From positions 6,785,501 to 6,849,500 of the forward strand of contig JASSKH010000023.1 in assembly GCA_031763025.1 (NCBI GenBank): a stretch of DNA of 64,000 nt, read 5' to 3'. Under the pieces are notes generated by a model. That model saw nothing but the letters and a program-made list of their open reading frames with translations. It was not told where the DNA came from and did not search any database. Positions 54,201-64,000 of the stretch are shown piece by piece. The DNA comes from Macrocystis pyrifera (Eukaryota; Sar; Phaeophyceae; Laminariales; Laminariaceae). Each line of letters opens with the position of its first letter. The first letter of the stretch is position 1. Made by a program: the position numbers and the translations under genes.

Positions 54201-57200
54201 TAGCCCAAACAAGAGCCCGACTCGAGCGAGGTTTTGTTCTAGATCTGGCTGGTCCAACGTACCAGGTATCTCTGAGGTAGCAGGTAGATTCGATTCGTAA
54301 CGCCGGCTTCGACCTACAACTCCTACGAACAGCGGTGGTATTGATGCTTGCTTGTGTGTCGAGGGGTAGAGTGCGTTCTCTACTGAAGTGTGTTTGCTGT
54401 GCAGCAGAGCTTACCATTTCTCACGAAAAGCCCCCCAATGTTCGTGTCTCGTCGGTCAAGCAGTGTTATCGTTAGGATTAGTGGTGGGGCTAATCCTCTT
54501 TGTCTCGCACGCAGGGTCCGTCGGTCTATACGTAGCGTTGAATGTGTCGCAAATTATTTTCTTCCTGGGCGTCTTCTGTGCAGCCTGTGTACGCTTCGTT
54601 GCGGTGACTTCTGTGGTGTGTACCTTTTTTGTGCGTTTGCTGTGTTGTGTGTATCGTCTACGTTGTTGTGCGCTTTAGTTGCATTGTGTTGTACTCCAGT
54701 AGTATAGCTTTTTTGCGCTTCAGCTGTGAAGTGTGCCTTCTTTGTGCATTGGTTGCACTTGTGCACCTTTTTAATTGTTATGCGTTGGCTGCGCTGTGTA
54801 CCTTTGTTGTTGTTGCCTACTGATGTGATGCTTGTGGTATGTCCCTTTTTTTCGCGGACTGCGATGTGTACCCTTTTCGTGCATCGGGCTGAGCTGCTGT
54901 GTACCGTTTTTGTACGTCGACTCTGCTTGCATGTATCTTTTTTATGCATCTGCTGTACTATTGCGTACCATTGACACAACTGTTTTGTTTGTGCTGACTG
55001 TACAGCTGTTACTTCGTGTTTTTTTCATCTTGACTGATGTTGCTGCTGGTGCTGCTGGTGCTGGAACCGGACGGTGTCGCCGCGTTTTTTTTTTTTTTTT
55101 TTTTTTAAATTTTTCAATCATGCGAATCCAAGGGGGCGTCGCTGCAGCTGTATGTCCCTCGGGCCGCCAGGGAGGAGCTCGAAGCGCTTGGGCCGGACTT
55201 CGAGGCCGCCTACAAGGTATGTCGCCGCCGACATCATGTGTGCTGCCCTGCCCCCCCCCCCCCCTCGTCCTTGCAACACGAGGGCTACATATCGTGCTGT
55301 GGTCAATAGGGCTGTGAGTTGGCTGACTATAAGTCCGCCGACTAAGTACTATTACGGGGGGGGCATAGTAATACATAGCAGTACATACCACTCTGTTCGT
55401 AAGCATAGGGACCGTTTGATTGAATATTAGTATTGAAAAGTTCCTTATATTTAGGGACAGAGTGGTGGTACCCGGTAGTAATCAGAACCCACAATGGACC
55501 CCAGAAACCAGGTATTTCCCTGCTGTACGTTCACGTATCATATTTGGTTTTTATTTTCCATGTTCCCGGGGAATAGTTGGCTACGCAGGGTCTGACGGTA
55601 AGTTGCGTGCGGTAATTTTCGCTGATTTCTGGAATCTTTGCATCTGTGACTGGCGCGTTGTTCTCGTGGCGCGACGTGTGCCCTCTTGTCGATGGAGTCT
55701 AAAAGTCGGTTAGTTGGCTTACTTCGCCACCCGGTTACGTTGGAACTCATAGCCGTGAAATGAGGCACGCCTTGCCCTTACTCACTGCCCTAGCGCTTGA
55801 AGCCAACTCACAGGTGTCCTGTAATATAAGAACCGTTTGGATATAATGTAAACCTATGAACGGTCCATGTATTTTCGGTACAGCGTGGTACCAAGCATCA
55901 GCCGCCGATGTACACGTACTTGTACGTACAGAAACCATATTTTATTTGATGCTATTGCTGTAAACCGATAAGAGTTCGCCCAATATACGCCAGGTATGCT
56001 TCAGCCTTACGCTCGTGCGCATGTATAGATCGTAAGAAAATACGAGAGCACCGCTAGACAGATGTCGAATGCTTTTTTCAGTAGAGCTTATACCACTTTT
56101 TCGACAAAATGGTTGTCACGCTCTGTGCACGAAACGAACAGGGTTCGTATCTCCAACCATTGTTTGATCGTGTTTGATTGGGTCAGCGATGGGGTTAGGG
56201 TAGGTCTTATTGGTCTTGTCACAGGGTGCGACACCCATTTTCTCGAGTAAAGCGGTAAGCCACCGTCAATATTTCGTAGGCTGCCTTTTTTTCTTGGAAA
56301 ACTTTCGTTGTTTCAAATCCACGATGACCTGCGGGGTGTGTATTATATCGATATAAGTGAGCCGCCTACTACTACGAACCACGCTGAATAAAACAGTAGA
56401 GGTTTGCACACTTGCTCGACAACTATGGTTGAAGCACGCTGTGCACGAAACAAAGGGACTAATGCCAGCCAATGGTTGATTGGGTCTAATTGGCTTGGGG
56501 TCAGGCTTAGGGTTAGTTGTGTTCGTACCGTACGCAGTGACACTCAGCCATAAATAGTGTCGAATAACTTCCCTCTGAAAAACACAATGTCACATATACG
56601 TGGTACAAAATTTGGAGAACGCCTGAATGTTTGCGTCACCTGCGTGTTATCACACTATTCTAGAGAAGGGTTGCTTAAAATTTTGCCATCACACCTAACC
56701 CTGACCCTACCGTTTCTCTGGACATCGACGTTTACACCAAATGTATGCATCCCTGATACATTTCTATAACGAAAACGGTCGTATCCAGTTCGCGATGGGA
56801 TACTGCCGGGGGCTTCCCTTGCCCCCAAACCGGGATCCAGAAGAGGGCGATGAGGAAACCCCGGAGGCAGACCCGGCCCGGGAAATTCTGGCGACGATCG
56901 GCCCCGACAACGCCGCCAAGTACCTGGTTGCGTCGCAGGTGCAAAACTATGTTTCGGATTTTTTTTGCGTATTTGTTTGTGTTTTAATCCTCACCCCCCC
57001 CTCCCTCTGTTTTTCCCTCTTCTTCATGGACCGACAGCTACGGTGTGCTGTCATTGTTGTGTTTTAACCAAGAGAGAGAGAGAATGTAGTCACTGTTTGG
57101 TCTCTTATATGAGCATCTATTGTATATTATATTCCCGGCCAGGGTGGTATGCTGTTATAACCCTTGCTGCAATAATGATCGCAAGGTGATCACAAGTTAG

Positions 57201-60200
57201 CTTGTCTCCAAAAATGTGGGTGCTAGCTCTACAAGGGGTGAAGGTCGGTAACACGAACAACGCTGACGCTAACGGTGCTAACGCCAACCAATACGATCGC
57301 GTTTACGCATATAATTCTAGCGCTAACAACGCTAACGCTTACGCCAGCAGCCCTATAGCTAAGACTAACATTTTCAACCCCAACTCGCATGCCCTATCGT
57401 TTAGGCTAACATTGTTACTGCCAGCGCTCACGCCCATAACCCTGTCGCTAAGGATAACATTGTCAACGCGGACGCTGACACCAACAACCCTATCGCTACG
57501 AAAGGATAACACTATCAACGCTAACGCTAACGCCCAAAACCCTGTCGCTAAGTCTAACATCATCAACGCTAACGCTAACACCAACAACCCTGTCGCTAGA
57601 GCTATCGTTTCAGCGCCAGCGCTCACGCCAACAACCCTATCGCTAAGGCTGACGTTTTTACCGCTAGCGTTAACGTCGACAATTTTAACGCCAACTACGC
57701 TAACGACAGCAACGCTATCGCCCGAAAACAACAACCCTATCGCTATGGCTAACCTTATCAACGCTAACGCTGTTGCCGACAACCCTATCGCCAAGGATAA
57801 CATTATCAACGCTAACGCTATCGCCAACAGCCCTGTCGCTAAGGATGACATTGTCAATGCTAACGCTGACACCAATAGCCCTACCGCTATGGTTGATATT
57901 GATCAACCATAACGCTATCGCCAAAAACCGTGTCGCTGGGGCTAACGTCTCAACACTAACGCTCACCCCCCAACAACCCTATCGCTAAGGCCGACGTTTT
58001 TACCTCTAGCGTTAACGTCAACAAATTCTAGCGCCAACTACGCTACGGCCAACAACGCTTTCGCCCGAAAACAACAACCCTATCGCTGCGACTCATCCTT
58101 ATCAACACTAACGCTATTGCCAACAACCCTGTCGCTAATGCTAACATTTTCAAAGCTAACGCTACCGCCAACATCCCCGTCGTTAAGGCGAACACCATCA
58201 GCGCTGAAGCTAGCGCACAATCTTATCGCCAGTAGCGCTACCGTCAAGCCACAACGTTAAAAGCTACGCCAACAACGCTGGTGGTTGAAAGAATGATGCG
58301 TGTCGAGGCTCTGTCTCCGGTGAAGGCAGAAGCAGACGTGTCACCAAAGTGTCTGTGAAGATCACCTGCGATGAAGAAGAAAATGGTTTGTTTGCAAAAG
58401 GCGCTTTGTGCGGTCATGGTGGAAAGAAGGTTGATCTGAGAGATCAAGAGACGATATTGAAGAGGAGAAGGAAGTGAAGAAGTGGAGAGAGATGAAGTGA
58501 TCGAATTGGGCGTAGCCATCACTTGATCATCTCGGGAAGGCGCACACACTACTCTCTGCGAGATGTTGGCCGACAGTCCGCCCGATGGCAACATCCCCTG
58601 ATGATTTTGGCGGCAGGCTAGATGCCCTGCTTTACTGTCAACGTCCCGATCGATAAACAAGTTGAACTTGTCATATGCCGAACAGCGAGGAGGAACTACT
58701 GAACGTGTAGTCTCGCCGCGTGCTGCGTTTGACGGAATAGCCAAACAAAGATACTCGTATACTCGTGTACGCGTGCGTAGTGAGTGTGCGTCAAATAAAT
58801 ACGCTCGGATCTCAACGTCCACACGCTAATAGTGCCAACCCCAAACGAGCCTATCTCTAAGGCTAAATAACGCCAACGGCAAAGCCAACGCCAGCAATGC
58901 TGACGTCAACAATGCTCACGTAGAGCTATCGCCAACAATCCTATCCTTAATTACCCTGTCGCTGCGGCTAACATCTGACAGCGCTAAACGCTATTCCCAA
59001 CAACACGCTGGCCCTAACGCCTACCACTATTGATATCAACGCCAACGATAGACGCGGGCTACATGATAGGGGAGACAACGTTTTGGCCAAAAAAAAAAAA
59101 AATGACTGGGCGGGGCGGGGGCTCCTCAGCTTGGGAACTCCCCCAAATATCGTTGGAATCCCATCTGCGTTTTATCGCAAAAAAATATTACTTGATAACC
59201 CCTTTTTGAACTCCTTGATAGCGACCAAGACACTGGTTGGTAACTTTTGGTGTTTTCAACCATCTACGAGCAGCGTGGGCGCCCAGCAGTATGGGTGGGA
59301 TCATGTTCAGCCCCTACCGTATAGAGAATCCTTGGTGATTGTAACTCGGACATGATTTTGTATCACATACCCCAATCACGCAGGTATCCATCGCTACCAT
59401 CACCACTTTTTTATTTGTCAATTTCACCCCCCCCCTGAACTCCCGAAAGGGTTTTGTTAACCTTGTAGGCCGTTTGGGATGTGTGTCTCGGGGCTTCGCT
59501 TGTCAAAAAGAAACTCGAAATCGGTTACTGGATGAGGTCATGGCATGGAGCTCCTCGGTTGAGGAACCTCAGTAAAATATTTTTGTGCTGACCTGTACCC
59601 GTATATGTCGTAACACGGGTGAACTCTACGTAACAACGCTAGCTAGGCCTAAAAACGCCAGCACTGACAACGCTTACACTGCCAACGCTGACCCTCACAA
59701 ACAGCGCTAGCGCTGACAACGCCATGGCTACCAACGCTAACACTACCAACGCTAACACCAAAAACGCTAACACCAACAACGCTAACACTATTAATAGCAT
59801 CACTGACACCACCAACGCCAACGCCACACTATCACACTCCCCCCCCCCCCCCCCTCCCGATTTTCGTCGCTTGTCTCCTCCGGCGTCTCGTACGGCGAAG
59901 GACGAGAAGCTGCGGGCGAAGCTGAGGCGGGTGCCGGGGTGCCCCCTGTCTTTGTTTCCCGCACGGTGCTGGTCATGGAGCAACCGTCCGGCAAGACCAA
60001 GGCAGACTTCGAGAAATCTGAGGTGAAAGAGTTGGTTGGTGGGTAGGTTGTTCGGTTGGTTGTTTGGTTGATATCATTTCTTGGATTTTGTTGGTTGGCA
60101 GGTGGTTGTCTGGTTGGTTGATTTAGTAGTATTACGGACGGACCAAATATTGTCAGTAAAACTAGGTAAATATATAGGTTTTTATGCATACCATAGGTCC

Positions 60201-62109
60201 TATTAACTATGGACCCCCGTAATATGGTTCCCCGTAATAGTACGTGGGTCTTGTATTTGGTTCGTTGGTATTGTCGGTTGAATTTTTGGTCGGTATTAAT
60301 TCGTGGGTCTGGTAAATGGTTTGGTTGGTTCTTTGGTTAGTTTCTTACACGTGGGTCTGGCAATTGGTTTGTTGGTTGGGAGGTTGGTTGGTTGGTATTA
60401 ATACATGAGTCTGGTATTACGGGTGGCCATAGCTAATAGGACCTACGGTACACACAAAAGCCTATATATTTACATATTTTTACTAGCGATATTTGGTCCT
60501 GTTTACTATGGTCCCCCCGTAATAGTTGGTCTGTTGGCTGGATGGCTGGCTGGTTGCTTGCTTAGGAGTGTTGGATATGTTGGCTGGTTTGTTGTTAATA
60601 GTTGATTGGTTGATTGGTTGTTGGTATTCATACGTGGGTGTGGTAGTACGGGGGTCCATAGTAAATAGGACCAAATATTTTCATAAAAAATAGGTAAATA
60701 TATAGGTTTTTATGTATGCCATAGGTCCTATTAACTATGAACCCCCGTAATAGTTGGATTGTTCGTTGTTAGTGGTTGGTTGGTTGGTTGGTTGTTTCGT
60801 GGTTGCTCGGTTGCTTGGTTGGTGGTAATACGTGGGTCTGGCAATCGGTTTGTTGGTTGGTAGTGATTGCTCGGTTGGTTCGATTGGTTGGTGTGTTGGT
60901 TGGTTGGTACGGTGGTTGTCTGGTGGGTTCCTTGGTGGGTTGGTTCATTGGTTGATTGATTGATTTGTGTTGTTGAGTTTTGCGGCAGGGTTGATTGTTT
61001 GACTTGTAGGTGGAATTGGTTGTTCGGTTAGTCGTTCGCTGTCCATGGCTCCCAAAGGGGTTACTTTATTTATTGACCAGGTTCATTTATCAAATTCTCA
61101 ATTCCTTCTTTTTTTCAATTTCTTGATTCCTTGATTCTTTATTTGTTGCCTGGTGTTTTATTATTTTGTGAATCTCCGAATTTCTTAATTTTTGTTCGGT
61201 GTCATTTTTTCCAGCGTAAGAAGGGCGTGGGCACAACCGAGGAAGAGGACAAAGTGCTACGAATACTCAAGCGAAGGGATCGGGAGGACCGGGAAAAGGA
61301 AAGGTGATACTCGTACGCGCTGGTACCTCGCGGCGTTGATGTAAGAACGAGAGATAACCACCCATCCATCCATCCATCCGTCCGTCCGTCCGTCCACCCC
61401 CCATCCATCCATCTATCCATCCATCCATTCATCCATCTATCAAGCCATTCATCCATCCATCCATCTCCAAAGGAAGAAAATCTGTGTGCAGTAGTGGATT
61501 AAAACTATATATATAACTCGAGATATGCGTGTCCCTGTCATCTCCGTGTACTTCTTTATGGGTGAGCGTTGAGCATTTACAGTGAGAGTGTTGCGGTCCC
61601 CCCCCCCCCCCCCCCCCCACTCCCCTCGCCCTCGTCGCCTCCCACCTCTCCTCGTCCCTCTCCCCACCACCTTGAATATTTTTCGCCCGGGCGGGTTTTT
61701 TTTGACCCCCACCCGCCTCTTGACCTCGACCCCCCCCCCCCCCCGCGATCCATCTCCGCCCCCCGCTCCCCGCCTAATTACATCGCCTAAAAAAAACGCC
61801 TCTCGTGTACCTACCGCCAGGGAATCGCAACCGCGCAAACGCTTGAAGAAGAAGGCTTCCGCTCCCAACCCACTGTCGTGCAGGCGGTCAAAGGGGGTTA
61901 GTGGTGGTGGTGGTGGTGGTGGTGGTGGTGGTGGCCCTGGCACTAAGGCCTCGAAAGGCCCGAAGGGTGCAGGGGCGGGGGCGGCCGGAGGGGATTCGAC
62001 AAAAGGCGGGAGTCGGTCGCGCAAGAAGCGAAAAAAGTCCGGTGGTGGTGGTGGTGGTGGTGGTGACGTCGGCGGTGGTGGCAAGGATGGGGAGAGAGCG
62101 AGCACGTAG
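51154..62109 (+). CDS. UTP23: UTP23-like PIN-domain rRNA-processing protein (first exon missing; one frameshift)
   Basis: UTP23 is a nucleolar PIN-domain protein of the small-subunit processome, needed for early 18S rRNA maturation and snR30/U17 release. Exons here: 51154-51234, 55133-55216, 56789-56938, 59901-60022, 61215-61303, 61821-62109. Family marks: VILDGNF at the first PIN acidic residue, REELEALG for the second, YLVASQ followed by D, then [10 protein letters not shown], and the diagnostic [11 protein letters not shown] near the end. The C-terminus is basic with poly-Gly runs. The usual N-terminal basic region before VILDG was not found upstream. Exon 59901-60022 reads conserved sequence in two frames, one base short. 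The zinc-finger residues typical of the family are mostly absent. Identification is firm; activity of this copy is less so. Confidence 0.8.
51505..52085. repeat. CAG/GCTTGC repeats in UTP23-like intron
   Basis: A (CAG)n block (51508-51548) is followed by ~48-bp units such as GCAGCAGCGCTTGCTTGAGG and further CAG blocks to 52077. It gives Gln, Ala or Leu ORFs that I reject as genes. Confidence 0.9.
52407..52730 (+). other. Unrecognised open frame with a hydrophobic N-terminal segment
   Basis: About 107 codons are open, with [20 protein letters not shown] (one membrane-like segment) and then [20 protein letters not shown]. It has no ATG start at its beginning; the frame follows TTTTGCGCAG, which could be an acceptor. 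No homology recognised. It lies inside a UTP23-like intron, so it is probably chance or a mobile-element remnant. Confidence 0.25.
53030..53800. repeat. Tandem repeat, four units of ~165-230 bp
   Basis: Each unit has CTCTGCCTATC or CTCTACCTATC, ATCCTCGATGATGCATCGTA, a GAGTACACCCCGGATGTG segment, GCCTGCTGCTG-like words and GTGGTGGGCGTGGTCGGGAG. Unit starts are near 53040, 53300, 53480 and 53690. Non-coding. Confidence 0.8.
54590..54975. repeat. Degenerate ~45-60-bp repeat, TGTGTACCTTTTTTGTGC words
   Basis: Loosely repeated GTGTACCTTTTTTGTGCGTT, TGCTGTGT and GCATCTGCTGT words form a diverged satellite. The Cys/Val/Leu-rich ORFs over it are by-products. Confidence 0.6.
55133..55216 (+). CDS. 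UTP23: UTP23-like exon (second acidic motif)
   Basis: 28 codons: [20 protein letters not shown], then [15 protein letters not shown] matches the ELETLG of the human protein. The acceptor is AATCCAAG after a 20-plus T tract; the donor is AAG|GTATGT. Confidence 0.85.
55386..55472. repeat. Family H palindrome
   Basis: The ends TACCACTCTGT and ACAGAGTGGTGGTA are inverted; the interior has GGGACCGTTTGATTG. A relative lies at about 55815-55893 (AAGAACCGTTTGGATATAAT, GTATTTTCGGTACAGCGTGG). An incomplete MITE-1 end (ACTATTACGGGGGGGGCATA) sits just upstream at 55349. Confidence 0.6.
56789..56938 (+). CDS. UTP23: UTP23-like exon (degenerate zinc-finger region, third acidic motif)
   Basis: 50 codons: [20 protein letters not shown], an acidic insert, then [16 protein letters not shown] before CAG|GTGCAA. 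Animal UTP23 has a C-x4-C-x-H cluster here; only one Cys remains. YLVASQ joins to D in the next exon, restoring the PIN motif. Confidence 0.85.
57235..58250. repeat. GCTAACGC/CCCTATCGCTAAGG satellite
   Basis: About 1 kb of degenerate units combining GCTAACGCTAACGCC, AACAACCCTATCGCT and AAGGCTAACATT. A longer block of roughly 360 bp (around 57605-57740 and 57950-58085, with TTTACCGCTAGCGTTAACG) is repeated, so the array has higher-order structure. The 236-codon ORF over it is an artefact. Related words return at 58.83-59.07 and 59.64-59.82 kb. Confidence 0.9.
58250..58830. other. Unique 580-bp segment between satellite blocks
   Basis: It is open on the minus strand for 192 codons (58822-58244) with balanced composition, for example [20 protein letters not shown] and [20 protein letters not shown]. 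No domain recognised. It could be an insertion in the satellite, a gene fragment or chance. Confidence 0.25.
59901..60022 (+). pseudogene. UTP23: UTP23-like exon with a one-base frameshift
   Basis: The first 13 codons ([13 protein letters not shown]) and the last part ([18 protein letters not shown], then [10 protein letters not shown]) both match the family but lie in different frames. The switch falls at GTGCCGGGGTGCC (G run 59936-59939). One extra G would make the exon 123 bp, restore phase 0 and give PGVPP, as in relatives. It is either a real mutation, an assembly error at a homopolymer, or programmed slippage. Confidence 0.8.
60130..60240. mobile_element. MITE-1 copy with doubled right end
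   Basis: It starts TATTACGGACGGACC and ends GGACCCCCGTAATA, followed by a second end GGTTCCCCGTAATAG. The left arm is shortened. Confidence 0.8.
60415..60524. mobile_element. MITE-1 copy
   Basis: Ends TATTACGGGTGGCCATAGCT and ACTATGGTCCCCCCGTAATA; interior ACACAAAAGCCTATATATTT. Opposite internal orientation to its two neighbours. Confidence 0.85.
60644..60753. mobile_element. MITE-1 copy
   Basis: Ends TAGTACGGGGGTCCATAGTA and AACTATGAACCCCCGTAATA. Interior GGTAAATATATAGGTTTTTA. Confidence 0.85.
61215..61303 (+). CDS. UTP23: UTP23-like exon (charged linker)
   Basis: 29 codons plus two bases: [20 protein letters not shown] and RDREDREKE, ending AG|GTGATA. It is a highly charged helix. Its phase 2 end matches the single G starting the last exon. 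Confidence 0.8.
61355..61470. repeat. (CATC)n/(CGTC)n microsatellite
   Basis: CATCCATCCATC and CGTCCGTCCGTC blocks just after the UTP23-like exon ending at 61303. The Trp/Met/Asp-rich ORFs on the minus strand are artefacts. Confidence 0.9.
61821..62109 (+). CDS. UTP23: UTP23-like last exon with poly-Gly runs
   Basis: It begins with G completing an Arg codon, then [28 protein letters not shown], Gly runs from GGT repeats (61897-61933 and 62040-62065), a basic SRSRKKRKK stretch, and TAG at 62107-62109. APNPLSC is the family signature. The Gly tracts use the same GGT microsatellite that continues in the 3' flank. Confidence 0.85.
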
Positions 62110-62800
62110 AAGGAGAGGGGGGTAGGTTGGTAATGGTGGCGGTGGAGGTGTTGGCGATGATGGTGCGGGTGGCGGGAGCAGTGGTGGTGATGGTGATGGT
62201 GATGGTGATGGTGGTGGTGGTGGCAGCGGCGGTGGCGGCGTGACACACTAGTGTTCCGCCCGGAGGCGGTATATGTGTCTGTCCGGACTTCGTGAGTCTA
62301 CATTCGTGATCTTAAGCTATTTCAACGTCTTGTCTTCGTTCGCGCCTGCCCCGACCGTTTTGCCGTGTATCGAGAGAGCACCGGGAAGCGGGGGGGGGGG
62401 GGGGGGGGGGGGGGGCACTGTTTTGTGCGCTTGCCCACGATTTGTGTGCCCATGGAATGATTTGTGTGTCATCGACATATTCGTGTGTATCCACGATGTC
62501 GTCCGTGTCATTAACGAAGAGCATGTCGCTTGCTCCTTTTTAGAGGCGTTGGGGTGGAGATAGGGCGAGGGAAGTAACAAGCGCGCAACGGGGAGCATTG
62601 CATTGATGTCGCTGATTGGCGGTGGTCAAAGATGCTATACGTACCTGGTACCAAGGACAACGAGTATATCAGTAGGGGGTCGGGGGGGGGGGGGGGTGTA
62701 CTCATTTGTTGCTTGCCTTAGTCATTTGACCATTGACCACGCATCTCTTTCGAGACAGTATCAGTAGGGGGGGGGGGGGGGGCGATTTTTTTTGGGCGCA
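62110..62800. other. 3' flank of UTP23-like gene: GGT/GAT repeats and poly(G) tracts
   Basis: GGTGGC and GGTGAT words (62.13-62.24 kb), then poly(G) at about 62390-62415 and 62683-62696. After the second comes GTGTACTCATTTGTTGCTTG, TCATTTGACCATTGACCACG and a third G run at 62768. This repeats the arrangement seen at 24.3-24.48 kb. No gene seen. Confidence 0.75.
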
Positions 62801-64000
62801 TGAAGGCGCTTTTTGGCCTTCTTATCCTGGTTTCAGTGTGGGGGGGGACGATCAGTCGAAAGGCGCCAAACCGCCGTCTCCTGGCACTATTGTGGTAAGA
62901 TTCAGGTATTAGTCTGTTGGTGAATGCTTAACCGAACGCCTACCCGAACCAAGCCTTCTAACACTCTCCCCCGCTGGAACGGACCGGATACACGGATCGA
63001 CGTGTCACCAACACGCGGTTCTAATTTCTGGCAAGGGTTACTTCGGGCAGAGTATTTTTCACCTTCGACATGGGGGAAGTTCAACTTTTCTTTCTAGAAA
63101 GGCTTAGTTTGGACTAGAGGGTGATGGGATTCGATGCCGCGACCCAAAACTCATGTCCTGCCGACGACGCCATTTGTTAAGGTTTTAGTCTGTTGGGTTG
63201 CTGGCGAAAGATTAGAACTTATCGCCTACCCAAACTGAGCCTTGTAATATTCCAAGGCATTACCATAGCACCGTTGATGGTGGTGGTGGTGATGGTGGTC
63301 GCGGGTTGGCGGGTCGGGCGGTGGTGGTGGATGTAGCTCGCTTCCCCTCTGCGTGCAAGGATACAGCCCCCCACCCTCGTAGGGACTGCGCGGTCTTCGC
63401 TGATACTCGCTATACACCCCCCTGCGCGCTAACAAATCCTCCCTCCCCTATGTACTTGAACGGGTTTGTTTGAAACGCTGCCGGCGTGTGTGTGGTGCCT
63501 CGTGGTGTGCCCGCGCTTGCTGCCACCCGCCGTACCCCTCCCCGAGAAAGTGCGCTAATGTTAATAGCAGGAGACGGGTCATTTTGGGTGCGTCAGGTGA
63601 CCTTGTTGTACTGGTTTTAGTGTAGGGTGCGATCAGTCGAGGGATTAAACCGCGGTCTCCCCGTTACGCTGTCACTATTAACATTTTCATGTAGGGGTAC
63701 GGTCAGTCAAGCGGACGAAACGCGGTCTCCCCGTCAAGGTCCGTTTTGGCCGAAAGACACTAGTTTTAGTATAAGGGTGCTGTCAGTCAAGCGGTCAAAA
63801 CGCGGTCTCCTCGTCAAGGCTTTGTTTGCCTTGTTGTGCTAACTTCAGTGTATGGGGGCGGTCAGTCAAGCAGTCAAAACGCAGTCTCCTCGTCATTTTT
63901 TTTGTTTGTCTCATTATGCCAGTTTCAGTGCATGGGGGTGGTCAGTCAAGCGGTCAAAAGGCGATCGTCCTTGTTAAGGCTCTTTAAGGCCAATGGCCTA
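62800..64000. repeat. Second array of ~80-bp units (GGTCAGTCAAGCGGTCAAAACG type)
   Basis: Units carry CAGTCAAGCGGTCAAAACGC, GGTCTCCTCGTCAAGG and GTTTTAGTGTAGGGG-like words at about 62840, 63630, 63700, 63785, 63860 and 63940, continuing to the window edge. The tail (GGCCTT, then CTGGTTTCAGTG) matches the tail of the 4.6-5.8-kb array. A separate direct repeat (TTAGTCTGTTGG, CGCCTACCC) lies at about 62911 and 63187. Confidence 0.75.

Larger units (their letters stand above)
60025..61010. repeat. GGTTGGTT-rich array with three MITE-1 insertions
   Basis: Degenerate TTGG/GGTT words with recurring ATACGTGGGTCTGG begin right after the UTP23-like exon donor at 60022. Three MITE-1 copies interrupt it. 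Confidence 0.85.

Noticed and set aside
57202..57912. 236-codon Asn/Ala-rich ORF
   Set aside because: It lies wholly in the GCTAACGC satellite and open frames exist on both strands.
63115..63180. tRNA-like GGCATCGAATCCC on the minus strand
   Set aside because: It resembles a T arm, but no acceptor stem, anticodon arm or D arm could be folded.

Overview
The window looks like nuclear DNA of a photosynthetic stramenopile, most plausibly a brown alga. This is inference: the conserved genes are eukaryotic, split by long spliceosomal introns, GC-rich in exons and rich in Ala/Gly, and the introns are packed with microsatellites, poly(C)/poly(G) tracts and small palindromic transposons. No operons, ribosome-binding sites or phage-like genes are present. 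Less than a tenth of the window is convincingly protein-coding.

Layout. (1) Positions 1-1911, minus strand: the first two exons of an unrecognised gene that runs off the left edge. (2) 1912-2231: a 320-bp shared, divergent promoter interval. (3) 2232 to about 25387, plus strand: a cystathionine beta-synthase (CBS) gene in 13 exons over 23 kb. All internal splice phases are consistent and the pieces join into about 580-590 residues. Exon 1 carries a Cys/His pair like the haem ligands of animal CBS, and one intron has a GC donor. (4) About 25.4-35.5 kb: gene-poor, repeat-rich DNA. (5) 35567-38864, minus strand: four exons of a small membrane protein resembling the Flower/TVP18 family; its N-terminal exon was not found. 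(6) About 43.5-47.4 kb, plus strand: a nearly complete but broken non-LTR retrotransposon (AP endonuclease plus reverse transcriptase). (7) 51154-62109, plus strand: six exons of a UTP23-like PIN-domain ribosome-assembly protein, with a one-base frameshift in its fifth recognised exon block. Its first coding exon was not located. (8) 62.1-64 kb: repeats.

The host genes are housekeeping genes of sulfur amino-acid metabolism, membrane trafficking and 18S rRNA maturation; nothing indicates that they work together. The repeats are the more unusual part. They include at least nine copies of a 109-bp TA-flanked palindromic element, five copies of a second palindromic element, and about seven copies of a roughly 0.5-kb element that always abuts a poly(C) tract. 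There is also an 0.85-kb repeat present as a tandem dimer and as a third copy with a nested insertion, and two distant arrays of related 80-90-bp units. The 9-mer palindrome TACCWGGTA occurs 19 times by eye, against an expectation near 0.5. Several exons have long microsatellites lying directly against their splice sites.
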